From assembly GCF_001544075.1 (NCBI RefSeq), contig NZ_BCNT01000001.1, forward strand, positions 62,001-126,000: DNA of 64,000 nt. Reading direction: 5' to 3'. Positions 17,342 to 25,427 of the stretch are shown here, in pieces. The position numbers and the translations under genes are program-made. The notes beneath the pieces are model-generated. The model made no database searches. It saw only the letters and a list, made by a program, of their open reading frames with translations, and was not told the origin of the DNA. The first letter of the stretch is position 1, and every line of letters begins with the position of its first letter. This DNA comes from Comamonas terrae (GTDB lineage: Bacteria; Pseudomonadota; Gammaproteobacteria; Burkholderiales; Burkholderiaceae_C).

Positions 17342-18508
17342 ATGGACTTTGAACTGACAGAAGATCAGCATGCCTTTGCCGACACGGCCCGCGCCTTCGC
17401 CCAGGCAGAGCTGGCGCCGCATGCCGCCGAGTGGGACCGCGGGCAGGTCTTCCCGCGCGAAGCCATTGCCAGGGCCGGCGAACTGGGCTTCTGCGGCCTG
17501 TACGCACCCGAGAGCGCCGGTGGCCTGGCCCTGCCACGCCTGGATGCGACCCTGGTCTTCGAGGAGCTGGCCGCCGTCGACCCCTCCACCACGGCCTTCA
17601 TCACCATCCACAACATGGCGACTTGGATGCTGGGCACCTGGGCTACCGACGAGGTCCGCGCCGAATGGGGCGAACCGCTCACCAGCGGGCAAAAGCTCGC
17701 CAGCTACTGCCTGACCGAACCCGGCGCGGGCTCGGACGCCGCTTCGCTCAAAACCCGGGCCGAACTGGTGGGCAACGAATATGTGATCAACGGCGCCAAG
17801 GCCTTCATCAGCGGCGCGGGCAGCACCGACGTGCTGGTGCTCATGGCGCGTACCGGCGATGCGCAGTCGGGCGCCAGCGGCATCAGCGCCTTTGCCGTGC
17901 CGGCCGATCTGCCCGGCATCAGCTACGGCAAGAAGGAAGAAAAAATGGGCTGGAACAGCCAGCCCACGCGCGTGATCAGCTTCGACAACGTGCGCATTCC
18001 CGCACGCAACCTGCTGGGCCGCGAAGGCGAAGGCTTCAAGATCGCCATGAAGGGACTGGACGGCGGGCGCATCAACATCGCCACCTGCTCGGTCGGCGCG
18101 GCCCAGGGCGCGCTCACCCAGGCCCAACGCTACATGCAGGAGCGCAAGCAGTTCGGCAAGCCCATCGCCAGCTTCCAGGCGCTGCAGTTCAAGCTGGCCG
18201 ACATGGCGACCGAGCTGGTCGCCGCGCGCCAGATGGTGCGCCTGGCCGCCAGCAAGCTCGACGCCGGCGCGCGCGACGCCTCCACCTACTGCGCCATGGC
18301 CAAGCGCTTTGCCACCGATGCGGGCTTCATGGTCTGCAACGAGGCGCTGCAGCTGCACGGCGGCTACGGCTATATCCGCGAGTACCCGCTGGAGCGCCTG
18401 ATGCGCGACGCCCGCGTGCACCAGATCCTCGAAGGCACGAACGAGATCATGCGCGTCATCATCGCGCGGCGTATGCTGGAAGGCGATGCACCCAACGCCA
18501 TCCGCTGA
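17342..18508 (+). CDS. Acyl-CoA dehydrogenase, probably isobutyryl-CoA dehydrogenase
   Basis: A 388-residue FAD acyl-CoA dehydrogenase. It has the N-terminal helical domain (MDFELTEDQHAFADTAR), the beta-domain signature YCLTEPGAGSDAASLKTRA, and the C-terminal motif QLHGGYGYIREYPLERLMRD. That motif is followed by ILEGTNEIMRVIIAR, whose glutamate is the usual catalytic base. The GTG-free ATG at 17342 has AAAGGAGA upstream. Between mmsA and mmsB it most likely oxidises isobutyryl-CoA to methacrylyl-CoA in valine catabolism. A short/branched-chain specificity is inferred from context, not from residues. The hydratase and hydrolase steps are not encoded here. Confidence 0.88.
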   Translation: MDFELTEDQHAFADTARAFAQAELAPHAAEWDRGQVFPREAIARAGELGFCGLYAPESAGGLALPRLDATLVFEELAAVDPSTTAFITIHNMATWMLGTWATDEVRAEWGEPLTSGQKLASYCLTEPGAGSDAASLKTRAELVGNEYVINGAKAFISGAGSTDVLVLMARTGDAQSGASGISAFAVPADLPGISYGKKEEKMGWNSQPTRVISFDNVRIPARNLLGREGEGFKIAMKGLDGGRINIATCSVGAAQGALTQAQRYMQERKQFGKPIASFQALQFKLADMATELVAARQMVRLAASKLDAGARDASTYCAMAKRFATDAGFMVCNEALQLHGGYGYIREYPLERLMRDARVHQILEGTNEIMRVIIARRMLEGDAPNAIR

Positions 18509-18515
18509 ATCCGCC

Positions 18516-19091
18516 ATGCAGCACGCACCGACCTCTGCCGCCGTTCTCGCAGTCCACCGCGACAGCGAGCATCGCTTCTCCAAGACCACGGTCGATACCA
18601 TCGAACTGCAAGCGGGCCTAGGGGTGGCAGGCGATGCACACTGGGGCCGTACCGTGCAGCACCGCTCGCGGGTCAAGGCCAACCTCGACCAGCCCAACCT
18701 GCGGCAGGTGCATCTGATTTCGCAATCGCTGTTCACCCACGTGGCCGGGCAAGGCTTCGAGGTCCGGCCCGGACAGCTGGGCGAGAACATCACGCTGGCC
18801 ACTGCACCTGGCTGGCTGTGGCATGAGCTGATTGCTCTGCCGGTGGGCACCGAGCTGCATTTTTCCCAGGGGCCTGTCGTGCAGCTGACCGGGCTGCGCA
18901 ACCCTTGCGTGCAGATCGACGATTTTCAGCCGGGCCTTTTCGCCGCCATGCTGGAAAAGGACGCTCAAGGCCGGCTTATCCGTAAAACCGGTGTAATGGC
19001 CGTGGTGCTTCAAGGCGGCCTCGTGCAGGCCGGAGATACCGTCACCCAGCGTCTTCCGACCCTGCCCCACCAGGCCATGGAACGGGTGTAA
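18516..19091 (+). CDS. MOSC domain-containing protein
   Basis: A 191-residue MOSC (molybdenum cofactor sulfurase C-terminal) beta-barrel protein. Key segments are GLGVAGDAHWGRTVQHRS near the N-terminus, GQLGENITL in the middle and LRNPCVQIDDF, whose cysteine is the conserved MOSC residue. Related YiiM-type proteins act in Moco-dependent detoxification of hydroxylated substrates, but the role here is not known. Start is ambiguous: ATG 18486 overlaps the end of the dehydrogenase gene, ATG 18516 does not; I chose the latter. It is in the middle of the valine cluster, same strand. Confidence 0.8.
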   Translation: MQHAPTSAAVLAVHRDSEHRFSKTTVDTIELQAGLGVAGDAHWGRTVQHRSRVKANLDQPNLRQVHLISQSLFTHVAGQGFEVRPGQLGENITLATAPGWLWHELIALPVGTELHFSQGPVVQLTGLRNPCVQIDDFQPGLFAAMLEKDAQGRLIRKTGVMAVVLQGGLVQAGDTVTQRLPTLPHQAMERV

Positions 19092-19101
19092 GGAACCAGC
19101 C

Positions 19102-19515
19102 ATGCCGACCCGTCCCCTGTCCCCCGAAGCCCTGGTGCTGATCGCTGCGCTGCGCGAGGCGCTGGCCGTGCGCGGCAACGTGGAGGAGCGCACGCTGTTC
19201 GGCAGCTACTGTTTCTTCGTGGACGGCAAGCTGTGCCTGGGCGTGAAGCACGGCGAGCTGCTGGTACGCCTGCCGCCCGAGCGGCACACCGAATTCATGG
19301 AAATGCAGAACACCCGCGAACTCTCGCCCGGCGGCGGCATGCAGGGCTACTTCTGGGTGGAGCCCAACGGCTTTGCCACGCGCGGGCAATGGCAGTTCTG
19401 GCTCGACGAAGCCCTGGCCTACAACCCGCGTGCCAAGGCATCGCCGCGGCGCAAGGCCGCGGCCCCAAGCGCAGGCCAGGCGAAGCGCCCCAGCGTGTTC
19501 GATAGCGACCTATAG
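19102..19515 (+). CDS. TfoX N-terminal domain protein
   Basis: A 137-residue protein with the TfoX N-terminal fold only: helix (ALREALAVRGNVEERTLFGSY), the beta-hairpin CFFVDGKLCLGVKHGELLVR, and the GYFWVEPNGFATRGQWQFWL segment. A basic Ala/Arg/Lys tail follows. The TfoX C-terminal domain is absent, so it is not a classical competence regulator. Spacing to its neighbours is 10-12 bases, consistent with one transcript from the acyl-CoA dehydrogenase to DUF488. Role unknown. Confidence 0.75.
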   Translation: MPTRPLSPEALVLIAALREALAVRGNVEERTLFGSYCFFVDGKLCLGVKHGELLVRLPPERHTEFMEMQNTRELSPGGGMQGYFWVEPNGFATRGQWQFWLDEALAYNPRAKASPRRKAAAPSAGQAKRPSVFDSDL

Positions 19516-19527
19516 GAGAGAACCGCC

Positions 19528-19947
19528 ATGCCCGTCCGCATCGTCCGACTCGGTACCCCGCGCGCCCCGGGCGAAGGCCTGCGCATAGGCACGGTGCGCC
19601 GCCCGCCGCGCGGCGTGCCCAAGGCCGAGTTCGCCAGCCGCGATTACTACGACGTCTGGTATCCCGAGCTCTCGCCCGAGCCCGACACCATGAAGCTGGC
19701 ACTGGAATCCCACCACCTGCAGGACCAGGGCCAGACTGCCAAGGCCGACAAGCTGTGGAAGCAGTTCGACAAGTTGTTCCGCAAGCAGCTGGCCGAGGCA
19801 CCTGCCGACCGCACGCTGAGCCTGCTCGCCGCCCTGTCGCACCATGCCGCATTCGCCGTGGGCTGCTACTGCGAGAACGAGGCGCGCTGCCACCGCAGCA
19901 TTCTGCGCAGCCTGCTGCAGGACAAGGGAGCGGACATCGCCAACTGA
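19528..19947 (+). CDS. DUF488 family protein
   Basis: A 139-residue soluble protein. The N-terminal RIVRLGTPRAPGEGLRIGTV, the YYDVWYPELSP segment and the C-terminal LAALSHHAAFAVGCYCENEA-RCHRSIL segment match the small DUF488 proteins, which carry a Cys/His cluster (CxCxxxxxCH). Biochemical role is unknown. It has AGGAGA upstream and lies 12 bases after the TfoX-like gene, then 74 bases before mmsB. Confidence 0.78.
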   Translation: MPVRIVRLGTPRAPGEGLRIGTVRRPPRGVPKAEFASRDYYDVWYPELSPEPDTMKLALESHHLQDQGQTAKADKLWKQFDKLFRKQLAEAPADRTLSLLAALSHHAAFAVGCYCENEARCHRSILRSLLQDKGADIAN

Positions 19948-20021
19948 AAAGAATCAGCCGCCAACGCAGGCAGACAAAGCGCAACAAGCTACATCTTCAA
20001 TAGCAGACAAAGGAGACAGAC

Positions 20022-20915
20022 ATGCAGATCGCCTTCATCGGCCTCGGTAATATGGGCGCCCCCATGGCCATCAATCTCGTCAAGGCCGGCCACAGCGTCA
20101 AGGCCTTCGATCTCAGTGCCCCGGCTCTCGCCAAGGTCCAGGCCGAAGGCGGCCAGGCCGCGGCCAGCGCCGAGGAAGCCGTGAAAGGCGCCGAGGTCGT
20201 GATTTCCATGCTGCCGGCCAGCCAGCATGTCGAAGGGCTGTACCTGGGGCGCGGCGGCACAGGCGGCCTGCTCGCGCACATCGCCAAGGGCGTGCTGGTC
20301 ATCGACAGCTCCACCATCGCCGCCGCCACCAGCCAGAAGGTGGCCAAGGCGGCCGAGGCCGCAGGCATTGCCTTCATCGACGCCCCTGTCTCTGGCGGCA
20401 CGGGCGGCGCCATCGCCGGCACGCTGACCTTCATGGTGGGCGGTGCCGACGCCGACCTGGAGCGCGCGCGGCCATTGCTCGAGAAGATGGGCAAGAACAT
20501 CTTCCACGCGGGTGCCGTGGGTGCGGGCCAGACCGCCAAGATCTGCAACAACATGCTGCTGGGCATTCTGATGATAGGCACCAGCGAGGCCATCGCCCTG
20601 GGCGTGGCCAACGGGCTGGACCCCAAGGTGCTGTCCGAGATCATGCGCCGCAGCTCGGGCGGCAACTGGGCGCTCGAGGTCTACAACCCCTACCCCGGCG
20701 TGCAGGAGAATTCCGCCGCCACGCGCGGCTACACCGGCGGCTTCGGCACCGACCTCATGCTCAAGGACCTGGGCCTGGCCCAGGAAAGCGCCATGGCCGT
20801 CAGGGCCAGCACGCCGCTGGGCGGCATGGCCCGCGCGCTCTATGCCGCCCACAGTCTGGCGGGGCACGGGCCGGAAGACTTCTCCAGCGTGATCAAGATG
20901 ATGCAAAAGAAGTGA
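20022..20915 (+). CDS. mmsB: 3-hydroxyisobutyrate dehydrogenase
   Basis: A 297-residue beta-hydroxyacid dehydrogenase that oxidises 3-hydroxyisobutyrate to methylmalonate semialdehyde, the substrate of MmsA. The NAD-binding motif is IAFIGLGNMGAPMAINLVKA, the substrate-binding motif DAPVSGGTGGA, and the catalytic lysine lies in GQTAKICNNMLLGI. The ending (AAHSLAGHGPEDFSSVIKMM) is typical of MmsB rather than tartronate semialdehyde reductase. AAAGGAGA precedes the ATG. It is the last gene of the plus-strand cluster and is followed by a terminator. Confidence 0.94.
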   Translation: MQIAFIGLGNMGAPMAINLVKAGHSVKAFDLSAPALAKVQAEGGQAAASAEEAVKGAEVVISMLPASQHVEGLYLGRGGTGGLLAHIAKGVLVIDSSTIAAATSQKVAKAAEAAGIAFIDAPVSGGTGGAIAGTLTFMVGGADADLERARPLLEKMGKNIFHAGAVGAGQTAKICNNMLLGILMIGTSEAIALGVANGLDPKVLSEIMRRSSGGNWALEVYNPYPGVQENSAATRGYTGGFGTDLMLKDLGLAQESAMAVRASTPLGGMARALYAAHSLAGHGPEDFSSVIKMMQKK

Positions 20916-20943
20916 CGGCCTGGGGTCCAGCCTTCTCCCCGAA

Positions 20944-20975
20944 AAAGACCGCACGGCGAGAGCCATGCGGTCTTT
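20944..20975 (+). terminator. Terminator after mmsB
   Basis: Perfect 10-base arms AAAGACCGCA (20944-20953) and TGCGGTCTTT (20966-20975) with a 12-base loop, 28 bases after the mmsB stop. The stem closes with A:U pairs that act as the U tract. Confidence 0.75.
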
Positions 20976-21153
20976 GTCCTGACGGCTGATTGACACTGCG
21001 CTGCAAGCTCTCAGAATGGACAAGGACATGCGCAAACAAGGTGCACCAAGCCGGTTTCTTGAGGCGAGGCTCGCGCCCGGACCTGATTGGCGCCAGTCGT
21101 GTTGATCCGTCAGCGGCGCAGAGAGCGTGGACACGTTCTCAAAGGAGGCCATC

Positions 21154-22296
21154 ATGAAGAATCCTCTCGAAGCCATCCTCATCCTGGGTGCCGGCAAGAT
21201 AGGTTCCACGATTGCCGACATGCTGGCCGAGCTGCATGGCCTCCCTACCACGCTGGCGGACATGCAGCCATCGCCCGCCGCCAGCGATCCGCTGATCAAC
21301 CGCCTGCAACTGGACATACAGAGTGACGCCGCGCTGGCCGAGGCACTGCGCAAGCACTCCCTGGTCATCAATGCCCTGCCTTTCTTCTGCGCAGCGCGGG
21401 TCGCAACCGCCGCAGCCCAGCATGAAGTCCACTATTTCGACCTGACCGAGGACGTTGCCGCCACGCGTGCCATACGGGCTCTCGCGCCGCAGGCGCGCGC
21501 GGTGCTGATGCCGCAGTGCGGGCTGGCGCCGGGCGTGATAGGCATGCTGGGCGGGCACCTGGCGGGGCAGTTCGATGCGCTGCACGAGCTGCAGCTGCGC
21601 GTGGGCGCGCTGACGGTCCACGCCACGAATGCACTGCGCTACCACTTCACCTGGAGCATAGACGGCCTCATCAACGAGTACTGCAATCCCTGCGATGCCA
21701 TCGTGAACGGCCAATTGACGCAAGTGCAGCCGCTGGAGGGGCTGGAAAGCTGGCTCCTGGACGGCCAGCAGTTCGAGGCCTTCAACACCTCCGGCGGCCT
21801 GGGCACGCTGTGCGAGACGCTGCAGGGCCGCGTGCGCAACCTCAGCTACAAGACCCTGCGCCACTCCGGCCACCGCGACGCCATGCACCTGCTGCTGCAC
21901 GGGCTGCGCCTGATGGAGCGACGCGACCTGCTGCGCCAGGTGCTGGAAGGCGCCGTGCCCCACAGCCGCGACGACATGGTGGTGATTGCCGCCACGGCCA
22001 CCGGCCTGCGGGGCGGCCGGCTGGAGCAGGAGACGCGCACGGTGCGCATCTACGGCGCGCCGCTGCGCGGACGGCATCGCACGGCCATCGAGCTGACCAC
22101 GGCCGCCGGCATGCTGGGCGCGGTGGAACTGTTCGCCACCGGCCGGCTGCCGCAGCACGGCTTTGTGCGCCAGGAGCAATGCACGCTTTCCGCCTTGCTG
22201 GCCACCCGCGTGGGACATTACTTTGAAGGCCTGCGCGAAGATGCCCAAAATGGCGCGGAACCTGCCGCGCCCGTCCCCCAGGCCGTCCACCGTTGA
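21154..22296 (+). CDS. Saccharopine dehydrogenase-fold protein, probable L-lysine 6-dehydrogenase
   Basis: A 380-residue NAD-dependent enzyme. The Rossmann motif is ILILGAGKIGSTIADMLAEL, and the saccharopine-dehydrogenase C-terminal domain follows (QCGLAPGVIGMLGGHLAGQF, NLSYKTLRHSGHRDAMHLL). L-lysine 6-dehydrogenase removes the epsilon amino group of lysine to give allysine, which cyclises to piperideine-6-carboxylate, exactly the substrate of the next gene, 27 bases downstream. That pairing is the main basis for the function. ATG 21154 follows AAAGGAGG; an upstream in-frame GTG at 21127 is less likely. No regulator gene is adjacent. Confidence 0.8.
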   Translation: MKNPLEAILILGAGKIGSTIADMLAELHGLPTTLADMQPSPAASDPLINRLQLDIQSDAALAEALRKHSLVINALPFFCAARVATAAAQHEVHYFDLTEDVAATRAIRALAPQARAVLMPQCGLAPGVIGMLGGHLAGQFDALHELQLRVGALTVHATNALRYHFTWSIDGLINEYCNPCDAIVNGQLTQVQPLEGLESWLLDGQQFEAFNTSGGLGTLCETLQGRVRNLSYKTLRHSGHRDAMHLLLHGLRLMERRDLLRQVLEGAVPHSRDDMVVIAATATGLRGGRLEQETRTVRIYGAPLRGRHRTAIELTTAAGMLGAVELFATGRLPQHGFVRQEQCTLSALLATRVGHYFEGLREDAQNGAEPAAPVPQAVHR

Positions 22297-22323
22297 AGTT
22301 TTCGATTCGCTCCAGGAAAACCC

Positions 22324-23856
22324 ATGACTGCATCGCCCTTAGACGATTTCGCCACCGTGCTGCAGCGCTGCGGCATTGACCTGACCGCGCTGCAAGGCTC
22401 CGACATTGCCGTGCGCTCGCCCATCGACGGCACCGAACTGGCCCGCCTGGCGGCCCTGCCCGCGGCACACATGCCTGCCGTCATCGGCCGCTCGGACCAG
22501 GCCTTCAGGCAATGGCGGCTGACGCCCGCACCGGTGCGCGGCGAGCTGGTGCGGCTGTGGGGCGAGGAGCTGCGCCGCGCCAAGGCGGACATAGGCCATG
22601 TCGTCTCGCGCGAGGTCGGCAAGATCGTGCAGGAAGGCCTGGGCGAGGTGCAGGAGGCCGTGGACATCTGCGAATTCGCGCTGGGCCTGTCGCGCCAATT
22701 GCACGGCAAGACCATTGTTTCGGAACGGCCGGGCCACCGCATCATGGAGCAATACCACCCGCTGGGGCCGGTGGCCGTGATCACGGCCTTCAATTTCCCC
22801 AGCGCGGTGTTTGCCTGGAATGCAGCGATCGCTCTGGTCTGCGGCAACCCCGTGATATTCAAGCCCTCCGAAAAAGCGCCGCTGTCGGGCCTGGCCACCT
22901 TCAAGGCGTTGGAGCGTGCGATCGCTCAATTCACGGCTCCATTCGGCGACCGTGCACCGGCGGGCCTGGCCCAGATTGTGCTGGGCGGCGGCGATGTCGC
23001 CGAAGCCCTCGTGGACAGCCCGCAGATCGCCCTGGTGTCGGCCACGGGCTCCAGCCGCATGGGCCGCGCCGTGGGACCCCGGGTGGCGGCGCGCTTTGGC
23101 AAGCGCATCCTGGAGCTGGGCGGCAACAACGCCATGATTGTCACGCCCGCGGCCGATCTGGACATGGCGGTGCGCGCCATCGTCTTCAGCGCCGTGGGCA
23201 CGGCCGGCCAGCGCTGCACCACGCTGCGGCGGCTGATCGTGCACAGGGATGTGAAGCCGGCCCTGCTGGACAAGCTGCTCAAGGCCTATGCCAGCCTGCG
23301 CATAGGCGATCCGCTGCAGCCCGGCACCCTGGTGGGGCCGCTGATCGACGAGGCGGCTTTCAATGCAATGCAGCACGCCCTCGCCCAGGCGCGGCAGCAA
23401 GGCGGCACGGTGCTCGCCGGCGGCCGGCGCGTGCTCGCAGAACCGTTTCCCCAGGGCTTTTATGTGGAGCCGGCCATCGTGGACATGCCTGCGCAGACGG
23501 CCATCGTGCGGCAGGAGACCTTCGCGCCCCTGCTCTATGTGCTGAGCTATGAAGAGCTGGAGCAGGCCATCGCCTGGAACAACGACGTGCCGCAGGGCCT
23601 GTCTTCCTGCATTTTCTCCAACGACCTGCGCGAGGTGGAAACCTTTCTGAGTGCAGCCGGCTCGGATTGCGGCATGGCCAACGTGAACATAGGCCCCAGC
23701 GGCGCGGAGATAGGCGGGGCCTTTGGCGGCGAGAAGGAGACCGGTGGCGACCGCGAAAGCGGATCGGACGCCTGGAAGCAGTACATGCGCCGCACGACCA
23801 ACACCATCAACTACTCGCGCGAGCTGCCGCTGGCGCAAGGCATCCGGTTCGGGTGA
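22324..23856 (+). CDS. amaB: Piperideine-6-carboxylate / alpha-aminoadipate semialdehyde dehydrogenase (ALDH7)
   Basis: A 510-residue aldehyde dehydrogenase of the antiquitin group. Diagnostic features are ITAFNFPSAVFAWNAA, the catalytic glutamate in LELGGNNAMIV, the catalytic cysteine in GTAGQRCTTLRRLIVH, and the family ending SDAWKQYMRRTTNTINYS. It oxidises alpha-aminoadipate semialdehyde, open form of piperideine-6-carboxylate, to alpha-aminoadipate. Together with the upstream lysine 6-dehydrogenase it forms a compact two-step entry of lysine into the aminoadipate route. Confidence 0.92.
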   Translation: MTASPLDDFATVLQRCGIDLTALQGSDIAVRSPIDGTELARLAALPAAHMPAVIGRSDQAFRQWRLTPAPVRGELVRLWGEELRRAKADIGHVVSREVGKIVQEGLGEVQEAVDICEFALGLSRQLHGKTIVSERPGHRIMEQYHPLGPVAVITAFNFPSAVFAWNAAIALVCGNPVIFKPSEKAPLSGLATFKALERAIAQFTAPFGDRAPAGLAQIVLGGGDVAEALVDSPQIALVSATGSSRMGRAVGPRVAARFGKRILELGGNNAMIVTPAADLDMAVRAIVFSAVGTAGQRCTTLRRLIVHRDVKPALLDKLLKAYASLRIGDPLQPGTLVGPLIDEAAFNAMQHALAQARQQGGTVLAGGRRVLAEPFPQGFYVEPAIVDMPAQTAIVRQETFAPLLYVLSYEELEQAIAWNNDVPQGLSSCIFSNDLREVETFLSAAGSDCGMANVNIGPSGAEIGGAFGGEKETGGDRESGSDAWKQYMRRTTNTINYSRELPLAQGIRFG

Positions 23857-23863
23857 AACGCGG

Positions 23864-24385
23864 ATGCTGAAGACCATGCCTGCCAAGGAACACCGGGCGC
23901 CCTGGGGCCGTTCGCTGATCCTCATCTCCGTGCTGAGCAGCCTGCTGTGCCTGGGCATCTCGACGGGTTTCGCACTGAGCCGCCATTCCGGGCTGCGTTG
24001 GCCCCTCCTGCTGCCTCTGGTGGTTCTCGCGGTCTGCGCGCTGTTCACGGTGCGCGGCTATGTGGTCACGGCCGATGCGCTGCTGGTGCGGCGCCTGCTC
24101 TGGACCACCCGCCTGCCCTGGGCAGGAGCGGCCGCCCTGCAATCGGTTCACGCCGAGCCCGATGCCATGCGCGGCAGCATGCGCCTCTGGGGCAATGGCG
24201 GCCTGTATGCGTTCACCGGACTTTTTCGCAGCAAGAAACTGGGCAGGTACCGGGCCTTTGTCATGGACCGGCACCGCACGGTGGTGCTGCGCCTTGCCGG
24301 CCGCACGATCGTGGTCTCGCCCGCCTCGCCCCAGGACTTTGTGCGCGATGTGCGACAGGTTTCGGGGCTAGCGGATTCCGGCTGA
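23864..24385 (+). CDS. Small membrane protein, bacterial PH domain-like
   Basis: A 173-residue protein with two N-terminal membrane segments (LILISVLSSLLCLGISTGFA and LLLPLVVLAVCALFTV). A beta-rich cytoplasmic domain follows (RGYVVTADALLVRRLLWTTR, MDRHRTVVLRLAGRTIVVSP) that resembles bacterial PH domains. ATG 23864 is 7 bases after amaB. Its last 18 bases overlap the convergent LysR gene, so the two 3' ends are antisense to each other. Function unknown. Confidence 0.75.
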   Translation: MLKTMPAKEHRAPWGRSLILISVLSSLLCLGISTGFALSRHSGLRWPLLLPLVVLAVCALFTVRGYVVTADALLVRRLLWTTRLPWAGAAALQSVHAEPDAMRGSMRLWGNGGLYAFTGLFRSKKLGRYRAFVMDRHRTVVLRLAGRTIVVSPASPQDFVRDVRQVSGLADSG

Positions 24386-25282
24386 GAGCCCTGGCGGGCC
24401 GGCCTCCACGAGGCGCTGCACACTGGCCACGAAGGCCTCGAGCACGGCCGGCATGCGCTGTGCGCGCCAGGCCAGCACCGCCGGCGTGGTCACCCTGCTG
24501 CCGCGCAGCGCCGCAAACCGCACGCCGTTCATGCCCACCGTCTGCATGCAGGCCGGCACCAGGGCCACGCCCTGCCCGGCCGACACCAGGGCCATGACGG
24601 TCAGCCACTGGCGCGCGGCATGGCGCGTATGGGGATGGACGCCAGCCTGCTGCAGGCAGGCGATGACATTGTCGTAATTGGCCGGCGCCACCTCGCGCGC
24701 GAACATGACGAAAGTGTCCTGGGCCAGCTCGGGCAGGTCGATCTCGGCACGCTGGGCCAGTGCATGCTCGCTGGGCAGGCAGCAGACAAAGGGCTCCTCG
24801 CCGATGGACAGCGTGCGCATGCCGTCGGGCGGCGTGCCGATGTTCAGGAAGCCGCAATCGATCTGCCCGCTGGCGATGGCCTGCAGCTGGTCGCGCGTGG
24901 ACATCTCGTGCAGGCACAGCTCCACCAGCGGACGCTCGGCGCGAAAGGCCCGGCAAAAACCCGGCACCTGGCGGTAGACCATGGAGCCCGTGATGCCGAT
25001 ATCGAGCCGCCCCTGCAGGCCCAGGGCCACGCCGCGCACCACCTCGGCCGCATGCTGCAGCTGCGCCAGCACCTTGCGCGCCTCGTGCAGAAAAGCCTCG
25101 CCCGCAGGCGTGAGCTTCACGTTCTTGGCGTCGCGCTCCATGAGCACCGTGCCCAGGTCCTGCTCCAGCGCCTTGAGCGCCATGCTCAGCGGCGGCTGGG
25201 TGATGCACAGGCGCTGGGCCGCCCGGCCGAAATGCAGCTCCTCGGCCAGAACCACGAAATACCGTAGCAGATGAGTCTTCAT
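24368..25282 (-). CDS. LysR-family transcriptional regulator
   Basis: A 304-residue LysR regulator. The winged helix (MKTHLLRYFVVLAEELHFGR, then LCITQPPLSMALKALEQDL) and effector domain (GRLDIGITGSMVYRQVPGF, SAGQGVALVPACM) are complete. The AELHFGRAA-type helix is common in CatR/BenM-like regulators of aromatic or acid catabolism. It lies 145 bases beyond the acyl-CoA dehydrogenase gene on the same strand, so it may be the local regulator of the Bug/CoA-transferase operon. The 3' end overlaps the PH-like gene by 18 bases. Confidence 0.92.
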   Translation of the reverse strand: MKTHLLRYFVVLAEELHFGRAAQRLCITQPPLSMALKALEQDLGTVLMERDAKNVKLTPAGEAFLHEARKVLAQLQHAAEVVRGVALGLQGRLDIGITGSMVYRQVPGFCRAFRAERPLVELCLHEMSTRDQLQAIASGQIDCGFLNIGTPPDGMRTLSIGEEPFVCCLPSEHALAQRAEIDLPELAQDTFVMFAREVAPANYDNVIACLQQAGVHPHTRHAARQWLTVMALVSAGQGVALVPACMQTVGMNGVRFAALRGSRVTTPAVLAWRAQRMPAVLEAFVASVQRLVEAGPPGLSAGIR

Positions 25283-25385
25283 GAGCTGATCTTGCCATGC
25301 AGGCGCGGCGACAGGCATCGCTCCTTTCGCCAGAGACGCCGAGCAAGAGCCGCCTCGCGGTGGGGGCGCCTAGCCGAAGGCGTCG

Positions 25386-25417
25386 TTCCCCTTCCAGGGG
25401 GAAGCGGCGCAGCCGCT
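25386..25417. repeat. Intergenic double-hairpin element
   Basis: Between the LysR gene and the acyl-CoA dehydrogenase gene lie two hairpins side by side. The first is TTCCCC...GGGGGAA (about 25386-25403). The second is AGCGGC (25403-25408)-GCA-GCCGCT (25412-25417). A related CCCCT...AGGGGGA element occurs at about 59125-59140. They look like members of a dispersed intergenic repeat; a role as terminator for the acyl-CoA dehydrogenase operon is possible. Confidence 0.5.
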
Positions 25418-25427
25418 CAGGGAGTTA

